DNA of 64,000 nt from CALNYZ01 sp942490945 (GTDB taxonomy: Bacteria; Pseudomonadota; Gammaproteobacteria; UBA6429; Thiohalophilaceae). Positions 15,892 to 25,135 of the stretch are shown here, piece after piece. The stretch lies in NCBI GenBank assembly GCA_942490945.1, contig CALNYZ010000018.1, positions 2,046,001 to 2,110,000 on the forward strand, read 5' to 3'. Each line of letters opens with the position of its first letter. Position 1 is the first letter of the stretch. A model generated the notes under the pieces. The model saw nothing but the letters and a program-made list of their open reading frames with translations, was not told where the DNA came from and searched no databases. Position numbers and translations under genes: made by a program.

Positions 15892-18800
15892 CTAACCAAT
15901 TTGCGTTACAAGCTGTTGCGCTTCCTGTTTTTGCTGTGTATTCCCTTCTGCCAGTACTTCATCGAGAATACTGCGCGCACCTTCTGAATCGCCCATGTCG
16001 ATATAGGCCCTTGCCAGATCAAGCTTGGTGCTGACTTCATCAGAATCTGTATTCAGCGACATATCAGCTGCATCGGATGCATCAAAATTCAATTCCATAC
16101 TTTCATCACCGAAATCCATATCAAGGTCTGTTGAACTGTCATCCAGATTCAGACCTTCTGTATCAAAGGTCATGCTCATCGTCGGATTTTCATCTTCTGC
16201 ATCCGGGTTCATACCTGAACCATCCATGGTCATGCTCATGGTTGGATCATTGTCCATTTTATCGTTATCCGCCTCAGGTTCATCGAAAGAAAAATCCAGT
16301 GCGTTATTTTCTTCAGTCTTGTAGTCCGGTGTTTTTACTTCTGCTGCGTCTGCGTCGTCCAGTTGAAAATCGAGTCCGTCATTGGCATCGTCAGTAGCGG
16401 ATGATTGTTCTTCAAAATTAAAATCCAGATCTGCCGATTCTTCCTGTTTGCCAGCATCTTCATCAAGCGCAGAAAAATCACTGGTATTAAACACACCTGT
16501 ATCCAGGCCGATATCCATTACCTGGCTATCAGGACCTTCTTTACTGGGTGAGGTAGCATGCAATATGTCTTCTGTTGTTTCATTACGACTAGCGACGCTT
16601 GCATTACTGAACAAGGGGCTATCCGGCGCTATTTGTTTACCGAGTGCAACCGCTTTTTGCCAGTTCGGATCATTATCGTTTCCATCCAGACTTGCATACA
16701 GATCTTCCGCTGTTGCTTCAAATGCGGCACGATTTTTTGTCGAGTTATACAATTCGAGTAATTTAACCTTCAGTTCTTTACGGTTTGGATCCTGATTGAC
16801 CGCATCTTTTAATCTGTCTTCAGCAGCCTCGTAACGACCATAGGCCATAAATACATCAGCTTCTGTTAATGGATCAACTTCATTATCGTCGGATTGAATT
16901 GCGCCAACACCACTGATGGCAAAATCACTCAGGAAAGAACTGGTCTCCGAGGCTGGCGCGCCTGTTGCGGAAGCATCTGCATCGAGTTGCTCATCGAGAG
17001 GCGCAACACCGGTCAAAATACTTTCCTGGAAATTATCCGCGCTTCGTCGACGTCGTAAGAACATAATCACGATAATAAGTAACACGATGACAACTACGGG
17101 GATTGCTATGAACAGCAATGCACCACCAGTTAACGCGGCGAACACCCCTCCAACTGCCGCCATGATGCCGTCCATGAAACCTGCACTTTGTTCAGGTGTT
17201 GCTGCTGGTTCAGCCTGTTCACTTTGGGTAACCGGAACTTCAAGCGGTTCACTGCTGGTCGTGGTTTCAGGAGTTTTACCGTCAATGTTGGTATCTAATG
17301 ATGGAACAACGGGTTCCTGGCTTTCAACCACTTGCGGCTGATCTTCAACAACAGCACCTTCGGGTGCTTTTTCAGTCTCCGTCGGTAAGGCAATTTCTGC
17401 AGCAGGCTCAGCCGGGGCTGGTGCAGCTTCTGTTGTGGTGGTGTCTGGAGCAGGTGTGGCAGCCTCGGTATTTTTCTGTTGTGATAATTGCTGTTGCAGT
17501 GCAGCTAACTCATCATTTTTAACCGAAAGTGAACGTTGCATATCTGCAAGCTCTGCTTCCATTTCTTTTAATCTGTTATTCAACGCAGAGTTCTTGCCAC
17601 GCTCTGCATCTGCACGTTCACTTAAGCGTTGCAACTCTTGCTGCAATTGTGCCACGTCATTATTTGCCGCAGCGCTGGTGCCTGCTGTACTTAAATTTTG
17701 TCCATCAGGGGCTTCAACAGCTATTTCCGCCTGCGGTGTTGATGATGAGGCCACACTGGGCTGTCCAACATCCCCGGCCACAATCGGCTGGGTTGATGCG
17801 TTGCCCGCAACTCGTTGGCGATATTCATCCCAGGCTGCAGTTTGTTGTACAAATTGTTGTGCGGCGGCATCTTTGCTTATGGCGCCAAGAATACTTGGAT
17901 CTTCAATTCTGATGACCTGACCGACTTTCAGACGATGCACATTTCCATCCACAAACGCATTCGGATTGCTTTGTTGTATAGCCATCATCATTTGGTAAAT
18001 CGTTACTGACTGGTCCTGGCGTAATTTCTCGGCAATTTTCCAGACATTATCGCCTTTACTGGTGATGCCGTAATCGTATTCACCGGCCAGTCTTGGTTCG
18101 GGAGCAGTTTCTTGCGCGCTGTCAGCTGGTGGCATGCCATCAACAGTGTCCGCTGGTACGACCGGCTCTGCTGTCAGTTCCGGCTTGGTGAGGTCGCCCT
18201 TTGTTTTCGGATCGTATGGATTAAGCGCTATACGTGGAAACAGTTCGTCGCTATCGGCAGGTGCATTATCAACAAAGGGTGTTTCGTATGCCTGGCCACT
18301 TTCTTTGAATTCTTGCTTGATTTCACCGCTTTCACCACTCGTATCGGTTGGTGTACTGGCCACTTCAGGTTCAGGCACCACATCTGCAGGTACAATTGGC
18401 TCTGGCTCTGAGACTGGTTCGGGTGCGATCACTTCCGGTTCCGGAGCGCGCATGACTTCGGGCTCAGAGACAGCGTCAGCAACCGGTGCAGCATCCTTGA
18501 TGTCAGTTTTTGGGAATAATTCGTTATCGGCTATATAGGGGTCAACTGCGGGTTTCGCTTCGGGATTCGCTTCAGGCACATCGACAAATGGGGTTGTTGT
18601 AGCAGGTGCTTCAGCTGCCGCTTTGGATTCAAGTTTCGGTGTTTGTACGGTTGCGGTGGTTGTCGCCTGGCGTTTGGTTCCGGGCGGATCCAGTAATAAA
18701 GTATATTCACGCAACATACGCCCATTGCGCCAGTTCATTTCCATCAGGAAATTTAAAAACGGTTCACGTATCGCACGGCGTGAAGTGACTTTGACGTAGT

Positions 18801-19104
18801 ACGTGCCATTTGGGCGTTTTTTAACAGCAAAACGAACAGAATTAATAACGCTGGATCGATCTATACCTGCACGTAAAAAAGCGTCTCGTGATGCCAGACC
18901 AATTTTCAATCCTTCAATATCGGCTTCAGTTGCCCCCACCAATTCAATGTCTGCATCCAGTATTTCACTCAAGGCTGAGTTTAATTTGATTCCCCCAAGA
19001 CCAAGTGCATACGTTGTTACCGGCAGAACAAGAGTAACCAGCAGTAGACTTGGAATCGCGAATTTTTTTACCCACTTGCGCGATGACACCAACTTTATCT
19101 CCAT
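15892..19104 (-). CDS. fimV: FimV-like polar hub protein (LysM, TPR)
   Basis: A 1070-residue inner-membrane protein. N-terminal signal (about residues 15-33), then the FimV N-terminal domain (GLGGIKLNSALSEILDADIEL), a Pro/Glu-rich linker, and a LysM domain (about residues 343-405, YGITSKGDNVWKIAEKL). Next a coiled coil (QELQRLSERADAERGK), a transmembrane helix (about 660-683) followed by RRRR, and an acidic cytoplasmic region. The C-terminus has a TPR-like FimV module (TKLDLARAYIDMGDSEGARSILDEV). Near the end NPTMSMT-type acidic repeats occur twice. FimV in Pseudomonas organises the cell pole, type IV pili and second messengers. This fits the polar chemotaxis genes elsewhere in the window. 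Located between usg and truA as usual. Confidence 0.93.
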   Translation of the reverse strand: MEIKLVSSRKWVKKFAIPSLLLVTLVLPVTTYALGLGGIKLNSALSEILDADIELVGATEADIEGLKIGLASRDAFLRAGIDRSSVINSVRFAVKKRPNGTYYVKVTSRRAIREPFLNFLMEMNWRNGRMLREYTLLLDPPGTKRQATTTATVQTPKLESKAAAEAPATTTPFVDVPEANPEAKPAVDPYIADNELFPKTDIKDAAPVADAVSEPEVMRAPEPEVIAPEPVSEPEPIVPADVVPEPEVASTPTDTSGESGEIKQEFKESGQAYETPFVDNAPADSDELFPRIALNPYDPKTKGDLTKPELTAEPVVPADTVDGMPPADSAQETAPEPRLAGEYDYGITSKGDNVWKIAEKLRQDQSVTIYQMMMAIQQSNPNAFVDGNVHRLKVGQVIRIEDPSILGAISKDAAAQQFVQQTAAWDEYRQRVAGNASTQPIVAGDVGQPSVASSSTPQAEIAVEAPDGQNLSTAGTSAAANNDVAQLQQELQRLSERADAERGKNSALNNRLKEMEAELADMQRSLSVKNDELAALQQQLSQQKNTEAATPAPDTTTTEAAPAPAEPAAEIALPTETEKAPEGAVVEDQPQVVESQEPVVPSLDTNIDGKTPETTTSSEPLEVPVTQSEQAEPAATPEQSAGFMDGIMAAVGGVFAALTGGALLFIAIPVVVIVLLIIVIMFLRRRRSADNFQESILTGVAPLDEQLDADASATGAPASETSSFLSDFAISGVGAIQSDDNEVDPLTEADVFMAYGRYEAAEDRLKDAVNQDPNRKELKVKLLELYNSTKNRAAFEATAEDLYASLDGNDNDPNWQKAVALGKQIAPDSPLFSNASVASRNETTEDILHATSPSKEGPDSQVMDIGLDTGVFNTSDFSALDEDAGKQEESADLDFNFEEQSSATDDANDGLDFQLDDADAAEVKTPDYKTEENNALDFSFDEPEADNDKMDNDPTMSMTMDGSGMNPDAEDENPTMSMTFDTEGLNLDDSSTDLDMDFGDESMELNFDASDAADMSLNTDSDEVSTKLDLARAYIDMGDSEGARSILDEVLAEGNTQQKQEAQQLVTQIG

Positions 19105-19211
19105 ACATATCCTCCGCGCGAAGTGCGCAGAAATACTGTTTTTATTAATAATTTCAGATAGTTACCTAAATAAAGTTCGAAAAATTATTACAATAATTCA
19201 GTAACTATAGC

Positions 19212-20213
19212 TTATAAATAGCTTTTTACCAAAATTTCAGCGGTTTGAACACCATTTAATGTGCTGCCTTTTCGACCATTATCAAGCACACACCACATGT
19301 TGATCACATTTTGATCAACATTGTTTAGCCTGATACGACTAATATAGATCTTATCTGTGCCATTCGCATCTGCAATTGCCGATGGCTGTGTTTCTTTACT
19401 GTCATGCTCGGCAACTTCAAATGTATCATTATTTGCCAAGGCATCATACACCGATGCGATAGCAATTGGTTCGTAAGCTTGAATTGTCATATTCATACTC
19501 ACACCGTAAAACGCCGAGACGGTAACGACACTCACATTTAACGTATATTCTCCGGGATAAATTTGTTTTAAAGCAGCGGCGATATTATTTTCTTCCCGAC
19601 TCGCCTCACCTTCATAGCCATCCGTGGTTAAGACGTTAAAGGCAATTTGTTGTTTAAAAAAATTCGTTTCAAGTGGCCTGGCGTTGAGTAACTGCGTAGT
19701 TTGATTGGCGAGTTCATCCATGGCAGCCTTGCCATAAATTGAAACCGGTTGCATCACATGCAGATGCACTTGTGCGAGATCAATTCCCAGCTTGTTAATG
19801 ATCATACTCGCCGCGATAGCGGCGGCATGCGGGGTATGAACAATATTTCCTGCATCGAGCTGTTGCGGATTCACTTCCGGAACGATAAAGCCTTCCCTGT
19901 TTGCGTCAGCGCCAGCTTCATGCAATGAAGAAAAATCAATTAAATAAGTTGTTGCCGGCAAGTTTGCCTGGATTTGCGCGTAAAAATCCTGGCGGAAATT
20001 AAAAATAATATTAAATTCTGCAACATTAAGATCAGCCAGAGACTTTAAGCTTACCGTACGTCTGCCAAAGGGAACTTCATCGCCTTCGTGTTCCACATCA
20101 TCAAACACATCGATTTTAGCTGCCGGAAATTTTCGTTCATGCAGTATGTCGAGCAAGGTTTCACAAAGTGGATTGGTACCGCCTATGATCGCAACGTTCG
20201 TTGAATTGGTCAT
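19212..20213 (-). CDS. usg: USG-1 protein, catalytically dead Asd homologue
   Basis: 333 residues with the fold and order of aspartate-semialdehyde dehydrogenase: N-terminal Rossmann motif VAIIGGTNPLCETLL, the middle VMQPVSIYGKAAMDELANQT motif, and C-terminal dimerisation part. The catalytic G-N-C motif is absent; HTPHAAAIA occupies the region. This is the known state of USG-1 proteins, found between asd and fimV/truA in gammaproteobacteria. Function unknown. Separated from asd by 28 bp and probably cotranscribed. Confidence 0.88.
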   Translation of the reverse strand: MTNSTNVAIIGGTNPLCETLLDILHERKFPAAKIDVFDDVEHEGDEVPFGRRTVSLKSLADLNVAEFNIIFNFRQDFYAQIQANLPATTYLIDFSSLHEAGADANREGFIVPEVNPQQLDAGNIVHTPHAAAIAASMIINKLGIDLAQVHLHVMQPVSIYGKAAMDELANQTTQLLNARPLETNFFKQQIAFNVLTTDGYEGEASREENNIAAALKQIYPGEYTLNVSVVTVSAFYGVSMNMTIQAYEPIAIASVYDALANNDTFEVAEHDSKETQPSAIADANGTDKIYISRIRLNNVDQNVINMWCVLDNGRKGSTLNGVQTAEILVKSYL

Positions 20214-20241
20214 TTATATATGTGTCGTCTCATCTGATTTG

Positions 20242-21354
20242 TTAAGAAGCTAAAAGAATGCGTAACATGCGGCGTAATGGTTCTGCCGCACCCCACAACA
20301 ACTGATCGCCCACGGTAAAGGCTGACAAGTAATCTTTACCCATCGTTAATTTACGCATACGGCCAACCGGTACAGTTAATGTACCGGTCACTGCGGCTGG
20401 CGTTAATTCATTTGTAGTACGCTCGCGATCATTGGGGATAACTTTCACCCAGTCATTGGCTTGTGCCAGCATGTCATGAATTTCATCAAGTGGAATGTCT
20501 TTTGTCAGTTTGATCGTTAATGCTTGCGAGTGGCAACGCATGGCACCGATGCGTACACATATGCCGTCGATCGGTATTTGCTTGTCGCTACGACCCAATA
20601 TTTTATTGGTCTCGACCTGCGCTTTCCATTCTTCTTTAGACTGACCCGACTCCAGTGGCACATCAATCCAGGGAATCAGGCTGGCTGCCAATGGTGCTGG
20701 CCATTCCTGTAACGGGTAGGCATCGCTACGAATAAAATCAGTAATCTTTTTATCGATAGTCAGGATGGCAGAAGCAGGATCGTCCAGTTCTGCTTTTACA
20801 TCTGCATGTACCGCGCCCATTTGTTGAATGAGTTCGCGCATGTTCTTCGCACCTGCACCCGAAGCCGCCTGATAGGTCATCGGCGCAATCCATTCGATAT
20901 GATCCATGGCAAATAAGCCGCCCAACGCCATTAACATTAAACTCACAGTACAGTTGCCACCGACATAGGTTTTAATACCTTTGGTGAGACCATCTTTTAT
21001 GACGTCAAGATTAACCGGATCAAGAATAATGATGCTGTCATCTTTCATACGCAAACTCGACGCGGCATCAATCCAGTAGCCATCCCAGCCGGACTGACGT
21101 AAGGCAGGATAAACAGCATTGGTATAATCACCACCCTGACAGGTAATGATGATGTCCATGGTTTTGAGTTCATCAATATTGTTGGCATCTTTTAATGCAG
21201 GTACATCTTTACCAATATCCGGGCCTGCTGAACCGGCCTGTGAAGTGGTAAAGAAAACGGGTTCGATTTGACTAAAATCATTTTCTTCCCGCATACGTTG
21301 CATGAGCACCGAGCCCACCATTCCGCGCCAACCTACCAAACCTACACGTTTCAT
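20242..21354 (-). CDS. asd: Aspartate-semialdehyde dehydrogenase
   Basis: Reduces aspartyl phosphate to aspartate semialdehyde, the branch point to lysine, diaminopimelate, threonine and methionine. 370 residues, the gammaproteobacterial (E. coli-like) subtype. NADP site GWRGMVGSVLMQRM, catalytic Cys in YVGGNCTVSLML (about residue 134), substrate-binding QAASGAGAKNMREL. The 197-bp gap on its leuB side holds repeat copy A. Confidence 0.96.
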   Translation of the reverse strand: MKRVGLVGWRGMVGSVLMQRMREENDFSQIEPVFFTTSQAGSAGPDIGKDVPALKDANNIDELKTMDIIITCQGGDYTNAVYPALRQSGWDGYWIDAASSLRMKDDSIIILDPVNLDVIKDGLTKGIKTYVGGNCTVSLMLMALGGLFAMDHIEWIAPMTYQAASGAGAKNMRELIQQMGAVHADVKAELDDPASAILTIDKKITDFIRSDAYPLQEWPAPLAASLIPWIDVPLESGQSKEEWKAQVETNKILGRSDKQIPIDGICVRIGAMRCHSQALTIKLTKDIPLDEIHDMLAQANDWVKVIPNDRERTTNELTPAAVTGTLTVPVGRMRKLTMGKDYLSAFTVGDQLLWGAAEPLRRMLRILLAS

Positions 21355-21399
21355 TACTTGATCCTCGATTTCAATATTTAATTCTTAATTTGCCAGATT

Positions 21400-21542
21400 G
21401 TCATTCCCTGCTAACTCGATTCGAGCTGCAGTGTTCCAGAATATTTTCACCAGATTCCGGATAGCGTTTCTCTTGCGCATAGAATCGTTTCGCGATTCAT
21501 TATGCGTGCCTTCGCCTTCGGCTCCAGGCATTCCGGAATGAC
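21400..21542 (-). repeat. Dispersed intergenic repeat, copy A (asd-leuB gap)
   Basis: About 143 bp bounded by GTCATTCC and its complement GGAATGAC. It shares with copy B the runs CCAGATTCCGGATAGC, the bulged hairpin region, CTTCGCCT and GGCTCCAGGCATTCCGGAATGAC. The central hairpin (21476-21506) has arms CGCATAGAATCG and CGATTCATTATGCG with a two-base bulge. Not coding. It looks like a MITE- or REP-like element. Strand is arbitrary: I call the orientation of A and B minus and that of copy C plus. Confidence 0.75.
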
Positions 21543-21551
21543 GCCGTATTT

Positions 21552-22628
21552 TCATTTCAGTGCACGAATAACCGCATCACCCATTTCGCTCGTGGATACT
21601 TTTTTCATGCCGTCACTATGTATATCCGCGGTGCGCAAACCATCATCCAGCACTTGTGATACAGCCTGTTCGATCTTGTCCGCCAGCGCGGCTTCATCAA
21701 GCGAGTATCTTAACATCATTGCGACAGATAATAAGGTGGCTAATGGATTCGCGACATTCTGTCCGGCAATATCCGGCGCTGAACCGTGAATCGGCTCATA
21801 CATGCCCTGACCTTTTTCATTTAACGACGCAGATGGCAACATACCAATCGAACCGGTTAACATCGCGGCGCAATCCGACAGGATGTCACCGAACATATTG
21901 GTCGTAACCATCACGTCAAATTGTTTTGGTGCACGCACCAGTTGCATCGCGGCGTTATCCACATACATATGACTCAATTCGATATCGCTGTTTGCCTTGC
22001 CCATTTCTGTAACCACATTGCGCCACAGTTCAGTACATTCCAGCACGTTGGCTTTATCAACCGAGCAGACTTTACTGCCGCGTTTGCGCGCAATATCGAA
22101 TGCTACCTGGGTAATGCGTTTGATTTCGGACTCTGAATAAACAAGTGTGTTGAAACCTTGCTTCTCACCATTTTCCAGAACGCGCACGCCGCGTGGCTGA
22201 CCAAAGTAAATGCCACCAGTCAGTTCACGCACGATCATAATGTCCAGACCTGAAACGATTTCCGGTTTTAAGGTCGAGGCATCCGCCAATTGCGGGTATA
22301 AAATCGCAGGCCGTAAATTGGCAAACAAACCAAGTCCGGCACGCAAGCCTAGCAAACCTTTTTCAGGCCGGACTGCAATATCCAGCGCTTCCCATTTGTA
22401 TCCACCAACGGCACCAAGCAAAACAGCATCAGCTGCTTTGGCTTTGTTTAATGTTTCTTCTGTAAGTGGTGAACCAGTTTCATCATAGGCGCTACCACCG
22501 ACCAGTGCATGTTCCATTTCAACGGCAAGACCAAAGTCTTTGCTTAGCACGTTCAGTAACTTTACCGCTTCGGCAACAATTTCCTGACCAATGCCATCAC
22601 CGGGAAGAATTAAAATCTTTTTTGTCAT
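21552..22628 (-). CDS. leuB: 3-isopropylmalate dehydrogenase
   Basis: NAD-dependent oxidative decarboxylation of 3-isopropylmalate, third leucine step. 358 residues. ILPGDGIGQEIVAEAVK at the N-terminus, the RELTGGIYFGQPRG motif with the catalytic Tyr, the Lys/Asp metal region, and the NAD-binding GSAPDIAGQNVANPLA motif. Flanked on both sides by copies of the dispersed repeat (A downstream, B upstream). Confidence 0.97.
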   Translation of the reverse strand: MTKKILILPGDGIGQEIVAEAVKLLNVLSKDFGLAVEMEHALVGGSAYDETGSPLTEETLNKAKAADAVLLGAVGGYKWEALDIAVRPEKGLLGLRAGLGLFANLRPAILYPQLADASTLKPEIVSGLDIMIVRELTGGIYFGQPRGVRVLENGEKQGFNTLVYSESEIKRITQVAFDIARKRGSKVCSVDKANVLECTELWRNVVTEMGKANSDIELSHMYVDNAAMQLVRAPKQFDVMVTTNMFGDILSDCAAMLTGSIGMLPSASLNEKGQGMYEPIHGSAPDIAGQNVANPLATLLSVAMMLRYSLDEAALADKIEQAVSQVLDDGLRTADIHSDGMKKVSTSEMGDAVIRALK

Positions 22629-22649
22629 AATCTACTCTTTCTTTTGTTC

Positions 22650-22779
22650 GTCATTCCCACGCAAGTGGGAATCTGATTTTAATTCTCCAGATTCCGGATA
22701 GCTTGCTTATTCGCATAGAATCGCTTCGCGCTTCATTATGCGTACCTTCGCCTCTTGGCTCCAGGCATTCCGGAATGAC
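22650..22779 (-). repeat. Dispersed intergenic repeat, copy B (leuB-leuD gap)
   Basis: About 130 bp with the same ends (GTCATTCC...GGAATGAC) and orientation as copy A, but with an additional short terminal hairpin ATTCCCACGCAAGTGGGAAT. The central hairpin (22712-22742) has arms CGCATAGAATCG and CGCTTCATTATGCG. It fills most of the leuD-leuB gap and would lie in the leu mRNA. Confidence 0.75.
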
Positions 22780-22788
22780 GGTTTGTTA

Positions 22789-23424
22789 TTAAAACAACCA
22801 GGGCACTTCCGTTGCCCGTCTTGCTTCGTACGCCTTGATATCGTCGACGTTTTGCAGTGTCAGCCCGATATCATCCAGACCATTCACCAAACAATGCTTA
22901 CGGAACTCGTCAACATCAAATTCTATCACCTTGCCATCCGGCGTGGTGATACGTTGATTGAACAAATCAACCGTCAGTTTATAACCTTCATTGGCAAACA
23001 CGTCTTTAAATAATTCATCCACTGTTTCCGTCGGCAACACAATCGGCAAGATGCCGTTTTTAAAACAGTTATTAAAAAAGATGTCCGCAAAACTGGGCGC
23101 GATGATGACACGAAAACCGTAATCTTCCAATGCCCATGGCGCATGTTCGCGTGATGATCCACAACCAAAGTTTTCGCGTGCAATTAAAATCCTCGCGCCC
23201 TCATAACGTGGCTGGTTCAGTACAAATTCCGGATTAGGTTGGCGCTTGCTGATATCCATTCCCGGCTCGCCCGGATCCAGATAACGCCACGCATCAAACA
23301 GATGTGGACCAAAGCCGGCACGTTTGATCGACTTCAAAAACTGTTTGGGAATGATCGCATCAGTATCGACGTTCGACTTGTCCATGGGTGCGACGATGGC
23401 TTTTAACGTAGTAAATTTTTCCAT
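22789..23424 (-). CDS. leuD: 3-isopropylmalate dehydratase small subunit
   Basis: Swivel-domain subunit that pairs with LeuC to isomerise 2- to 3-isopropylmalate. 211 residues. Characteristic NVDTDAIIPKQFL near the N-terminus and FGCGSSREHAPWAL (about residues 80-93). The gap to leuC is unusually long (195 bp) and contains a duplicated leuC tail plus repeat copy C. The start at 23424 (MEKFTTLKAIV) has AGGAATAAGTATC upstream. Confidence 0.97.
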   Translation of the reverse strand: MEKFTTLKAIVAPMDKSNVDTDAIIPKQFLKSIKRAGFGPHLFDAWRYLDPGEPGMDISKRQPNPEFVLNQPRYEGARILIARENFGCGSSREHAPWALEDYGFRVIIAPSFADIFFNNCFKNGILPIVLPTETVDELFKDVFANEGYKLTVDLFNQRITTPDGKVIEFDVDEFRKHCLVNGLDDIGLTLQNVDDIKAYEARRATEVPWLF

Positions 23425-23453
23425 GATACTTATTCCTGCTGGCTCCTATTGGT

Positions 23454-23481
23454 CCAATTCTCTGACATCAACAAAATCGCC
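23454..23481 (-). repeat. Duplicate of the leuC 3' end
   Basis: These 28 bases match 23625-23652 (the real leuC 3' end) at 22 positions. On the minus strand they encode GDFVDVRELDQ-stop, against GHFIDVRELE-stop of LeuC. The duplicate lies just before leuD, directly after repeat copy C. It has no start of its own and is read here as a remnant, possibly the ancestral leuC tail. Confidence 0.7.
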
Positions 23482-23590
23482 TGGAGCCACAGGCGAAGGT
23501 TGCCTCGACCCGGAATGGGTGAGGTACACATGATGAACGTTGAAAACGTTCTATGTGCCAAATAATGAACCTCGAAGAGGTTCTATGCGA
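23479..23590 (+). repeat. Dispersed repeat, copy C, inverted and with two tandem hairpins
   Basis: In the plus orientation it starts GCCTGGAGCC, then GGCGAAGG, which is the complement of the corresponding part of copies A and B, so copy C is inverted. It carries two hairpins. One (23527-23557) has arms CACATGATGAACGTT and AACGTTCTATGTG. The other (23560-23589) has arms AATAATGAACCTC and GAGGTTCTATG. The stems differ in sequence from copies A and B but keep pairing and the same two- or three-base bulge. Confidence 0.6.
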
Positions 23591-23619
23591 AAAGTTTTAA
23601 AAATACCCATCCCTGATAA

Positions 23620-25026
23620 CTACTCCAGCTCTCTCACATCAATAAAATGACCCATCACCGCTGCGGCTGCCGCCATCGCCGGACTCACCAGATGGGTACG
23701 CCCACCCTGCCCTTGTCGACCTTCAAAGTTTCTGTTCGATGTCGACGCACAACGTTCGCCCGGCTCCAGCCGATCGGCATTCATTGCCAGACACATGGAG
23801 CAACCCGGATCACGCCATTCAAAACCGGCGTCAATAAAAATCTTGTCCAGTCCTTCCTGTTCGGCTTGTTGTTTTACCAGACCCGAACCCGGCACCACCA
23901 TCGCCAGTTTGATGTTACTGGCAACCTTGCGCCCCTTGGCAACGGCCGCCGCGGCACGTAAATCTTCGATGCGCGAGTTGGTGCAGGAACCGATGAACAC
24001 TTTGTCCGGCTTGATTTCATTAATTGGCGTATTGGCGGCCAGCCCCATGTATTTCAGCGCGGCTTTGATTCCCTCGCGTTTCACTGCATCCGAATAACTG
24101 TCCGGGTCCGGCACCTTGCCATCCACACCCACAACCATTTCCGGTGAGGTGCCCCAGGTCACTTGCGGTTGAATATGCGCGGCATTTAACACCACCACTT
24201 CATCAAACTGCGCATCGTCATCGCTCACCAGGGTACGCCAATTTGTTACCGCCAGATTCCATAATTCGCCTTTAGGGGCATACGGTCTGCCTTTAACATA
24301 GTCAATGGTTTTGTCATCGACCGCCACCATGCCGGCACGTGCACCCGCCTCGATGGCCATATTGCACAAGGTCATGCGGCCTTCCATCGATAAGGCACGT
24401 ATTGCCTCACCGCCAAACTCAACGGCATAACCGGTGCCGCCTGCGGTACCAATCTTGCCGATGATGGCCAGCACGATATCTTTTGCCGTAACGCCCGTTT
24501 GCACTTCGCCATCCACACTGATCAACATGGATTTGGATTTTTGTTGAATCAGGCATTGGGTTGCCAGCACATGCTCCACTTCGGAGGTGCCGATCCCAAA
24601 TGCCAGGGCACCGAACGCACCATGGGTCGAGGTATGCGAATCGCCACAGACCACCGTCATACCCGGCAAGGTTGCGCCCTGCTCCGGTCCGATGACATGC
24701 ACAATACCCTGGCGAATATCGCCCATTTTGAATTCGGTGATACCAAAGTCCACGCAGTTTTGATCCAGCGTTTCGACCTGAATTTTGGAAACCGGGTCGG
24801 TAATGCCCTGCTCACGGTGATTGGTCGGCACATTGTGATCCGGTACAGCCAGGTTGGCACCTATTCGCCATGGCTTGCGCCCGGCGATGCGCAGTCCCTC
24901 GAAAGCTTGCGGTGAGGTCACTTCGTGCACCAGGTGTCTATCTATATAGAGTAATGATGTACCGTCGCCGTTATCGCGCACTTCATGCTGCTGCCACAAT
25001 TTGTCGTACAAGGTTTGAGCTGACAT
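23620..25026 (-). CDS. leuC: 3-isopropylmalate dehydratase large subunit
   Basis: Aconitase-family [4Fe-4S] subunit of isopropylmalate isomerase. 468 residues. Cluster cysteines are in FIGSCTNSRIEDL (about residue 345) and DPGCSMCLAMN (about residues 408-411), and the early VVCGDSHTSTHGAFGALAFG motif is present. First gene of leuCDB-asd. The stop TAG at 23620 is followed not by leuD but by the repeat and a second copy of its own tail. Divergent from a LysR regulator, which may control it. leuA is not in the window. Confidence 0.97.
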   Translation of the reverse strand: MSAQTLYDKLWQQHEVRDNGDGTSLLYIDRHLVHEVTSPQAFEGLRIAGRKPWRIGANLAVPDHNVPTNHREQGITDPVSKIQVETLDQNCVDFGITEFKMGDIRQGIVHVIGPEQGATLPGMTVVCGDSHTSTHGAFGALAFGIGTSEVEHVLATQCLIQQKSKSMLISVDGEVQTGVTAKDIVLAIIGKIGTAGGTGYAVEFGGEAIRALSMEGRMTLCNMAIEAGARAGMVAVDDKTIDYVKGRPYAPKGELWNLAVTNWRTLVSDDDAQFDEVVVLNAAHIQPQVTWGTSPEMVVGVDGKVPDPDSYSDAVKREGIKAALKYMGLAANTPINEIKPDKVFIGSCTNSRIEDLRAAAAVAKGRKVASNIKLAMVVPGSGLVKQQAEQEGLDKIFIDAGFEWRDPGCSMCLAMNADRLEPGERCASTSNRNFEGRQGQGGRTHLVSPAMAAAAAVMGHFIDVRELE

Positions 25027-25135
25027 ATCCCGATCCTTTATTTGATGCTGGAATAATAGTCCTCTTGCATTTATTACTCAAATTCATTATTTTTATATTA
25101 TCTATTACATTATGGAATACATAAAAGGATCGTCA

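Noticed and set aside
23527..23589. Tandem hairpins considered as a mini CRISPR array
   Set aside because: Only two units, different stem sequences, spacer of three bases and no cas gene; they belong to the dispersed repeat.
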